Source of the DNA: Streptomyces cyaneus | GTDB taxonomy: Bacteria > Actinomycetota > Actinomycetes > Streptomycetales > Streptomycetaceae | DNA length: 64,000 nucleotides | Direction of reading: 5' to 3' | Assembly (NCBI RefSeq): GCF_004028635.1 | Contig: NZ_ML138679.1 | Span: 204,471 to 268,470 of the forward strand | Shown here: piece by piece, positions 58,840-64,000 of the stretch | Layout of the letters: each line of letters begins with the position of its first letter | Numbering within the stretch: the first letter of the stretch is position 1 | Notes under the pieces: model-generated | Database searches by the model: none | Told to the model about the DNA's origin: nothing | The model's input: only the letters and a program-made list of their open reading frames with translations | Position numbers and translations under genes: made by a program

Positions 58840-60780
58840 GTGGATACGACCCTTCAGGACCCTCTGGTCGGGCAGGTGCTCGACGGCCGGTATCGCGTGG
58901 ACGCGCGGATCGCGGTCGGCGGGATGGCCACGGTCTACCGGGCCGTGGACACCCGCCTCGACCGCGTGCTCGCGCTCAAGGTGATGCACCCCGCGCTGGC
59001 GGTCGACGGGGTGTTCGTCGAGCGGTTCATCCGTGAGGCGAAGTCCGTCGCCCGGCTCGCGCACCCCAATGTCGTGCAGGTCTTCGACCAGGGCACCGAC
59101 GGGTCGTACGTCTATCTCGCCATGGAGTACGTCGCGGGCTGCACCCTGCGCGACGTCCTGCGCGAGCGCGGGGCGCTCCAGCCCCGGGCCGCCCTGGACA
59201 TCCTGGAGCCCGTGCTCGCCGCGCTCGGCGCCGCGCACCGCGCCGGGTTCGTGCACCGGGACATGAAGCCGGAGAACGTGCTCATAGGGGACGACGGGCG
59301 GGTCAAGGTCGCCGACTTCGGGCTCGTGCGGTCCGTGGACACCGTGACCAGCACCACCGGTGCCGTCCTCGGCACCGTCTCCTATCTCGCACCCGAGCAG
59401 ATCGAGCAGCCCGGCGCCGCCGATGCCCGGGTCGACGTGTACGCGTGCGGTGTCGTCCTCTACGAGATGCTCACCGGCGACAAGCCGCACGACGGGGACT
59501 CCCCCGCGGTGGTGCTCTACAAGCATCTGCACGAAGACGTCCCGCCTCCCTCGGCGATCGTGCCGGGGCTGGCGTACGGGCTCGACGAGCTGGTCGCGTC
59601 GGCCACCGCGCGCACCCCGGACCTGCGTCCGTACGACGCCGTGGCGCTGCTCGCGCAGGCACGGGAGACACGCGCCGCACTGAGCACGGACCAGCTGGAC
59701 GCGGTGCCGCCGCAGGCGCTCACGGCGGAGCACAGCAACGCCGACGACCGCACGAGCGTGATCCCCCGCGCGCTGAACATCCAGCGGCCACTGCCCGTGA
59801 ACGAGGACGAGCCCGAGGCCGTCTTCAACCGGACCAGCCGGCTGGAGACCCCGCCGCCCCCACCGCCCCGGCGCCGCTCCCGGACCCCGCGTGCGCCGCG
59901 CGGCCCGCTGGTCGTCGTCGCCGCCGTCCTGCTGGCCCTCGGCCTCGGCGTCGGTATCTGGTACATCAACTCCGGCCAGTTCACCAAGGTCCCGCCGTTG
60001 CTGTCCAAGACCGAGGCGCAGGCCAGGGACCGGCTGGAGGAGGCCGGGCTCGACACCGGCAAGGTGGAGCGCTCCTACAGCGACACCGTCAAGCGCGGCA
60101 CCGTCATCAGCACGGACCCGGAGATGGGCGCCCGCATCCGGCACAACGACTCCGTGAACCTGGTCATCTCGGCGGGACCGGAGACCGTGAAGGTGCCCGA
60201 CCTTCAGGGATACCCGCTGGCCAAGGCGAAGACCGAACTGAAGGAGAGCGGACTCGAACCGGGCATGGTGACCCGGGAGTTCAACGACGACGTCACCAGG
60301 GGCTCCGTGATCTCAGCGGCCCCCGGGACGGGCACCAAGGTCCGCTCCGGCTCCGCGGTCGCACTCACCGTCAGCAAGGGCAGCCCGGTGGACGTCCCGG
60401 ACGTCACCGGCGAGAGCCTGGCCGACGCGAAGGCCGAGTTGGCGGAGGCCGGCCTGAAGGTGAAGATCGCTGCCACGCGGGTCAACTCCGAGTTCGACGC
60501 GGGCCAAGTCGCCCAGCAGACGCCTGCGGGCGACGGCAAGCAGGCCGCCGAGGGCGACACCGTCACCCTGACGCTGTCCAAGGGCCCCGAGATGATCGAG
60601 GTCCCGGACGTGGTGGGCGACAGCGTCGACGACGCCAGGGCCGCGCTGGAGGCCGCCGGCTTCGAGGTCGACGAGGACCGTGGCCTGTTCGGGCTGTTCG
60701 GCGACACGGTCAAGAAGCAGTCCGTGAAGGGCGGAAAGACGGCGCCCAAGGGGTCGACGATCACGATCACCATCCGGTGA
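58840..60780 (+). CDS. Transmembrane Ser/Thr protein kinase with four PASTA domains
   Basis: A 646-residue receptor-like kinase. The kinase domain (about 15-280) has the Gly loop VGGMATVY, Lys47 (LALKVMH), catalytic HRDMKPEN (Asp141) and DFG (Asp159). A Pro/Arg-rich juxtamembrane segment follows, then one transmembrane helix (about 358-378) and four extracellular PASTA repeats (about 385-646), which bind muropeptides or lipid II in relatives such as PknB. A GLFGLFGD insertion lies in the last repeat. TACACT (58827-58832) lies 7 nt before the GTG, supporting a leaderless start. Upstream in-frame GTGs (58750) are less likely. Confidence 0.92.
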   Translation: MDTTLQDPLVGQVLDGRYRVDARIAVGGMATVYRAVDTRLDRVLALKVMHPALAVDGVFVERFIREAKSVARLAHPNVVQVFDQGTDGSYVYLAMEYVAGCTLRDVLRERGALQPRAALDILEPVLAALGAAHRAGFVHRDMKPENVLIGDDGRVKVADFGLVRSVDTVTSTTGAVLGTVSYLAPEQIEQPGAADARVDVYACGVVLYEMLTGDKPHDGDSPAVVLYKHLHEDVPPPSAIVPGLAYGLDELVASATARTPDLRPYDAVALLAQARETRAALSTDQLDAVPPQALTAEHSNADDRTSVIPRALNIQRPLPVNEDEPEAVFNRTSRLETPPPPPPRRRSRTPRAPRGPLVVVAAVLLALGLGVGIWYINSGQFTKVPPLLSKTEAQARDRLEEAGLDTGKVERSYSDTVKRGTVISTDPEMGARIRHNDSVNLVISAGPETVKVPDLQGYPLAKAKTELKESGLEPGMVTREFNDDVTRGSVISAAPGTGTKVRSGSAVALTVSKGSPVDVPDVTGESLADAKAELAEAGLKVKIAATRVNSEFDAGQVAQQTPAGDGKQAAEGDTVTLTLSKGPEMIEVPDVVGDSVDDARAALEAAGFEVDEDRGLFGLFGDTVKKQSVKGGKTAPKGSTITITIR

Positions 60781-60814
60781 CCGGGGCGGGCTGCGACCAT
60801 GACACCCTGAACGG

Positions 60815-61714
60815 GTGAAGAGTCAGCAGCCCGCCGTCCCGGGAAACGCTCCCGGCCCCTCCCGCAACCCCATCGGCGGCCACGTGCCCGTGGCCGGCGG
60901 CCTCCACTCCGTCGGGCTCACCTACGCCCACGACCTCAAGGCCGAGACGGTCCAGGTCTTCGTCGCCAACCCGCGCGGCTGGGCCACGCCCGCAGGGAAT
61001 CCGCGGCAGGACGAGGAGTTCCGCGCGGTGTGCGCGGCCGAGTCGATCCCGGCGTATGTGCATGCGCCGTACCTCATCAACTTCGGCTCGCACACCGAGG
61101 CGACCGTCGAGAAGTCGGTGGAGTCGCTGCGGCACTCGCTGCGGCGCGGTCGGGAGATCGGGGCGCTCGGCGTGGTCGTGCACACAGGCAGCGCGACCGG
61201 TGGCCGGGAGCGCTCGGTGGCCCTGAAGCAGGTACGGGAGCACCTGCTGCCGCTGCTCGACGAGCTGACCCACGACGACGACCCGTTCCTACTGCTGGAG
61301 TCGACGGCAGGCCAGGGTTTCTCGCTCTGCTCCCGCACCTGGGACTTCGGGCCGTACTTCGAGGCGCTGGACGCCCATCCGAAGCTGGGCGTGTGCCTGG
61401 ACACCTGCCACATCTTCGCCGCCGGCCACGACCTGACCGGCCCCTCCGGCATGCACCAGACCCTCGACCTGCTCGTGGACACCGTCGGCGAGGGCCGGCT
61501 GAAGCTGATCCACGCCAATGACTCCAAGGACGTCGTCGGCGCGCACAAGGACCGCCACGAGAACATCGGCGCAGGTCACATCGGCGAGGACCCGTTCCGG
61601 GCGCTGATGACCCACCCGGCCACCGCGGGCGTACCGCTGATCATCGAGACGCCGGGCGGAAAGGAAGGCCACGCGGCGGACGTGGAGCGGCTGAAAAAAC
61701 TTCGGGACGCCTGA
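60815..61714 (+). CDS. Endonuclease IV-family AP endonuclease
   Basis: A 299-residue TIM-barrel metalloenzyme of the Nfo family, which incises DNA at abasic sites. Zinc-binding and family motifs are visible: YVHAPYLINFGS, GVVVHTGSA, LLLESTAGQGFSL, GVCLDTCHIFAAGHD, LIHANDSKD, HENIGAGHIG and IIETPGG. An N-terminal extension of about 20 residues is Pro-rich. It starts 34 bp after the kinase gene and might share its transcript. Confidence 0.93.
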   Translation: MKSQQPAVPGNAPGPSRNPIGGHVPVAGGLHSVGLTYAHDLKAETVQVFVANPRGWATPAGNPRQDEEFRAVCAAESIPAYVHAPYLINFGSHTEATVEKSVESLRHSLRRGREIGALGVVVHTGSATGGRERSVALKQVREHLLPLLDELTHDDDPFLLLESTAGQGFSLCSRTWDFGPYFEALDAHPKLGVCLDTCHIFAAGHDLTGPSGMHQTLDLLVDTVGEGRLKLIHANDSKDVVGAHKDRHENIGAGHIGEDPFRALMTHPATAGVPLIIETPGGKEGHAADVERLKKLRDA

Positions 61715-61725
61715 CCGGATACGGA

Positions 61726-61742
61726 ATACCCCCAGGGGGTAT
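61726..61742. promoter_or_regulatory. Perfect CsoR-type copper operator
   Basis: ATACCCCCAGGGGGTAT is a perfect 8-1-8 palindrome with the TACCCC-GGGGTA core of CsoR operators in actinobacteria. It lies 48 bp upstream of the ATG of the DUF4396 gene, in a promoter position, so copper should relieve repression of that gene. Confidence 0.75.
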
Positions 61743-61790
61743 ACGGTTCTTGCTCGGTGCAGGAACCGCAATCCGGCATTGGGGGCAGTC

Positions 61791-62276
61791 ATGGAACACG
61801 AAGCGCACGCGTCACACGCTCACCATCACGAGATGGCCACCACCAGCACGTGGGCGACGGCGGTCCGGGCCACCCTGCACTGCCTCACCGGCTGTGCCAT
61901 CGGGGAGGTGCTGGGCATGGTGATCGGCACCGCGCTCGGCTGGGGCAACGTGCCGACGCTGATCCTGGCGATCGTCCTCGCGTTCTTCTTCGGCTACGCG
62001 CTCACCCTGTGGGGCGTACTGAAGGCGGGCGTCGACCTGCGTGCCGCCCTCAAGGTGGCGCTGGCCGCGGACACCCTGTCCATCGCCGTGATGGAACTGG
62101 TCGACAACGGCGTGATCGTGCTCTGGCCGGGCGCCATGGACGCCGGACTCGCCGACCCGCTGTTCTGGTGGGTGCTGGCGATCGCGCTCGCCGTCGCCTT
62201 CGTCCTGACCACGCCCGTCAACAAGTGGATGATCGGCCGCGGCAAGGGGCACGCGGTGGTGCACCAGTACCACTGA
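61791..62276 (+). CDS. DUF4396 membrane protein, probably copper-responsive
   Basis: A 161-residue protein with a His-rich N-terminus (MEHEAHASHAHHHEM, possible metal site) and four hydrophobic segments, including LHCLTGCAIGEVLGMVIG with a Cys pair, VLAFFFGYALTLWG, and a late VLAIALAVAFVLTTPVNKWM. DUF4396 members occur in metal-resistance contexts. ATG 61791 has GGGGG at 5 nt; the upstream TTG is rejected. The CsoR-type operator just upstream suggests a role in copper handling; no biochemical function is known. Confidence 0.85.
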   Translation: MEHEAHASHAHHHEMATTSTWATAVRATLHCLTGCAIGEVLGMVIGTALGWGNVPTLILAIVLAFFFGYALTLWGVLKAGVDLRAALKVALAADTLSIAVMELVDNGVIVLWPGAMDAGLADPLFWWVLAIALAVAFVLTTPVNKWMIGRGKGHAVVHQYH

Positions 62277-62298
62277 GAGCCGGCGAGGGGACCGGGAG

Positions 62299-62931
62299 TC
62301 AGAGCTCGGGGCCGTCCCCGGGCTCCTCCTGGTACGAGTACCGCTGTTCCTTCCACGGGTCGCCAATGTTGTGGTAGCCGCGCTCCTCCCAGAAGCCGCG
62401 GCGGTCGGCGGTCATGTACTCCACGCCGCGAACCCACTTGGGGCCCTTCCAGGCGTACAGATGGGGGACGACCAGACGGAGGGGGAAACCGTGCTCCGCC
62501 GTGAGCAGTTCGCCGTCCTTGTGGGTGGCGAAGATCGTGCGCTCGGAGGCGAAGTCGGAGAGGCGGAGGTTGGAGCTGAAGCCGTACTCCGCCCACACCA
62601 TCACATGAGTGACGGCTGGTGCCGGCGGCGCGATCTCCAGGATCATGCGGGCCGGAATGCCGCCCCACTCCGCACCGAGCATGCTGAACTTCGTGACGCA
62701 GTGCAGATCGGCGACGACGCTCGTGTACGGCAGGGCCGTGAACTCCTCATGGGTCCAGCAGTGCTTCTCGCCGTCGGCGGTGGCCCCGAACACCCTGAAC
62801 TCCCAGCGCTCGGGCCGGAACTTGGGGACCGGTCCGTAGTGCGTGACGGGCCAGCCGCGCTGCACGCGCTGTCCCGGCGGAAGCTCGGAGTGTGCTGCTG
62901 CTCCACCTTCACGCTCCACCGGCTGACCCAT
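62299..62931 (-). CDS. Sulfite-oxidase-like molybdopterin-dependent oxidoreductase
   Basis: A 210-residue protein with the sulfite oxidase molybdopterin fold. The Mo-ligating Cys is Cys78 in VADLHCVTKF. Other conserved parts are WEFRVFG, GGIPARMILE, and HGFPLRLVVPHLYAWKGPKWV. It lacks the C-terminal dimerisation domain of true sulfite oxidases, and there is no signal peptide, so it is likely cytosolic. Electron donor and substrate are unknown; MsrP/YedY-like roles are possible. Confidence 0.87.
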   Translation of the reverse strand: MGQPVEREGGAAAHSELPPGQRVQRGWPVTHYGPVPKFRPERWEFRVFGATADGEKHCWTHEEFTALPYTSVVADLHCVTKFSMLGAEWGGIPARMILEIAPPAPAVTHVMVWAEYGFSSNLRLSDFASERTIFATHKDGELLTAEHGFPLRLVVPHLYAWKGPKWVRGVEYMTADRRGFWEERGYHNIGDPWKEQRYSYQEEPGDGPEL

Positions 62932-63106
62932 GACTCCATCCTGACAGACCTAGGGCAGTGCACCTGACCACACCCCTGCACAATCCGCCACATAACGGAC
63001 TAAGCATGCCCTTACTTACTAAGTGAAGACTTACTGGACGATCTTCTCCGCCGGTGGAATCATGCGGCGCATCCTGCCAGTTCCCCCCGTGGAAGGAGCC
63101 TCTGCG

Positions 63107-63583
63107 ATGCAGGGCGACCCCGAGGTCCTCGAATTCTTGAACGAGCAGCTGACCGGCGAGCTGACGGCGATCAATCAGTACTGGCTGCACTACCGGATCC
63201 AGGACAACAAAGGCTGGACGAAGCTCGCCAAGTACACGCGTGAAGAGTCCATCGATGAGATGAAGCACGCGGACAAGATCACCGAGCGCATCCTCATGCT
63301 GGACGGCCTGCCCAACTACCAGCGCCTGTTCCACGTACGGGTCGGCCAGACGGTCACCGAGATGTTCCAGGCCGACCGCCAGGTCGAGGTCGAGGCGATC
63401 GACCGACTCAAGCGCGGTATCGAGGTGATGCGCACCAAGGGCGACATCACGTCCGCGAACCTCTTCGAGTCGATCCTCGAGGACGAGGAGCACCACATCG
63501 ACTACCTGGACACGCAGCTGGAACTCATCGACAAGATCGGCGAGGCGCTTTACATCGCGCAGCAGATCGAGCAGCCGAGCTAA
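63107..63583 (+). CDS. bfr: Bacterioferritin
   Basis: A 24-mer iron-storage protein with haem at subunit interfaces. The 158-residue product has all the ferroxidase ligands (Glu18, Glu51, His54, Glu94, Glu127, His130) and the haem-ligating Met52. ATG 63107 has GGAAGGAG upstream; the longer frame to 63023 has no family match. In the upstream region, TTACTTACTAAGTGAAG includes a short ACTTA-C-TAAGT palindrome (63014-63024). It converges with bfd. Confidence 0.96.
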   Translation: MQGDPEVLEFLNEQLTGELTAINQYWLHYRIQDNKGWTKLAKYTREESIDEMKHADKITERILMLDGLPNYQRLFHVRVGQTVTEMFQADRQVEVEAIDRLKRGIEVMRTKGDITSANLFESILEDEEHHIDYLDTQLELIDKIGEALYIAQQIEQPS

Positions 63584-63611
63584 GGAGCCGGCGAGTCGGA
63601 GAGCTGACGGG

Positions 63612-63836
63612 CTAGGCCGCGTCCGCCAGGTCGGTGAGCACCGGTTTGCCCTGGTCGGCCAGCTCTCGGCGCGGGCACGCACCCCTGCCCAGGAGCGCCT
63701 GAATACGACGTACACACGACCCGCAGTCCGTGCCCGCCTTGCAGGCGGACGCTATCTGGCGGGGCGTGCAGGCACCGTTCTCCGCGTGCTGCTTGACCTG
63801 CTGCTCGGTGACACCGAAGCAACTGCAGACGTACAC
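63612..63836 (-). CDS. bfd: Bacterioferritin-associated ferredoxin (Bfd-like)
   Basis: Bfd reduces the core iron of bacterioferritin to release it. The 74-residue protein has the [2Fe-2S] ligands Cys4, Cys6, Cys38 and Cys41 (VCSCFG and TDCGSC) in the BFD-like helix-turn-helix fold, plus extra Cys23 and Cys32. GTG 63836 has GGGAGG upstream at a normal distance; upstream starts would extend into a basic, non-homologous stretch. The gene lies opposite bfr, with a 28-bp gap. Confidence 0.9.
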   Translation of the reverse strand: MYVCSCFGVTEQQVKQHAENGACTPRQIASACKAGTDCGSCVRRIQALLGRGACPRRELADQGKPVLTDLADAA

Positions 63837-63879
63837 GCGGACCACCTCCCGCCGGGATCGAAGTCGTGCCATCCCCTTG

Positions 63880-63898
63880 ATCGGTGAGGCTAACCTAA
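63880..63898 (-). promoter_or_regulatory. DmdR/IdeR-type iron box upstream of bfd
   Basis: On the minus strand, TTAGGTTAGCCTCACCGAT matches the actinobacterial iron box TTAGGTTAGSCTAACCTAA at 16 of 19 positions. It lies 44 nt upstream of the chosen bfd start. The Fe-bound regulator should repress bfd when iron is plentiful, so Bfd would be made when iron is scarce and the store must be opened. Confidence 0.75.
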
Positions 63899-63924
63899 CC
63901 TTACCCGTCACACAGGAACCGTAA

Positions 63925-64000
63925 AAGTGGGGTGGGGGGCGGGGGGGGTTTTTTTAGGGCCCCCCCCCCCACCCCCCGGTAAACCCCAACCCCGGAGGGG
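63925..64000. other. Homopolymer-rich terminal sequence, probable assembly artefact
   Basis: The last bases are runs of G, T and C (G8, T7, C13) with no codon structure, unlike the rest of the window. They look like low-quality read ends at a contig boundary rather than real sequence. The next gene expected from synteny (a DAHP synthase) is not visible. Confidence 0.7.

Overview
The window is high-GC DNA with strong third-position G/C bias, frequent GTG starts and dense short-spaced operons. Gene content and order are those of a Streptomyces (or very close relative) chromosome core: from memory it parallels the S. coelicolor block around phoD (SCO2068), ileS, ftsZ (SCO2082), the thi genes and bfr. 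I see no prophage, transposase, CRISPR array, rRNA or tRNA.

Layout. 1-7.3 kb: the end of a DUF2252 gene, a membrane protein, a membrane-anchored DsbA-like thioredoxin, a Tat-exported PhoD phosphatase, a secreted M43 metalloprotease, a small hydrolase and an MscS channel. 7.3-13.4 kb (minus strand): SDR, Na+/H+ antiporter, GNAT, RluA-family pseudouridine synthase, lspA and a DksA-like protein with a very long Lys/Ala-rich tail. 13.7-17.1 kb: ileS behind a T-box leader whose alternative helices can hide or free the Shine-Dalgarno. 17.3-35.2 kb (minus): the division and cell-wall cluster, in transcription order rsmH-ftsL-ftsI-murE-murF-mraY-murD-ftsW-murG-ftsQ-ftsZ-pgeF-yggS-sepF-yggT-divIVA. 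Many junctions overlap by 4 nt. murC, mraZ and ftsA are absent.

35.6-44.5 kb: a beta-carbonic anhydrase, a coupled MoxR / DUF58 / transglutaminase operon, a ~0.9 kb gene desert with tandem repeats, then DUF3040, a methyltransferase and a HEPN-domain protein. 44.6-48.3 kb: an operon of a degenerate ABC ATPase, a YhgE/Pip membrane protein and a TetR regulator, with a palindrome on its predicted start site. 48.6-52.9 kb: DUF4126, a CrtI-like oxidoreductase, a membrane protein with a Tyr/Gln/Gly-rich prion-like tail, and metF. 53-58.7 kb: thiE, an Rv2175c-like DNA-binding protein, an FAD pyridine-nucleotide reductase, a small conserved protein, and a TPP-riboswitch-controlled thiO-thiS-thiG operon. 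58.8-63.9 kb: a four-PASTA Ser/Thr kinase, an endonuclease IV-like protein, a DUF4396 membrane protein behind a perfect CsoR-type copper operator, a sulfite-oxidase-like molybdoprotein, bacterioferritin, and its ferredoxin Bfd behind an iron box. The last ~75 bases are homopolymer runs that look like low-quality contig-end sequence.

Functionally this is housekeeping: septation and peptidoglycan synthesis, translation, thiamine and one-carbon metabolism, and metal homeostasis. The most interesting points are regulatory (T-box, TPP, CsoR-like, iron box, two TetR-type palindromes, several predicted leaderless starts) and a few odd proteins (degenerate ABC ATPase, DksA with an H1-like tail, prion-like membrane protein).
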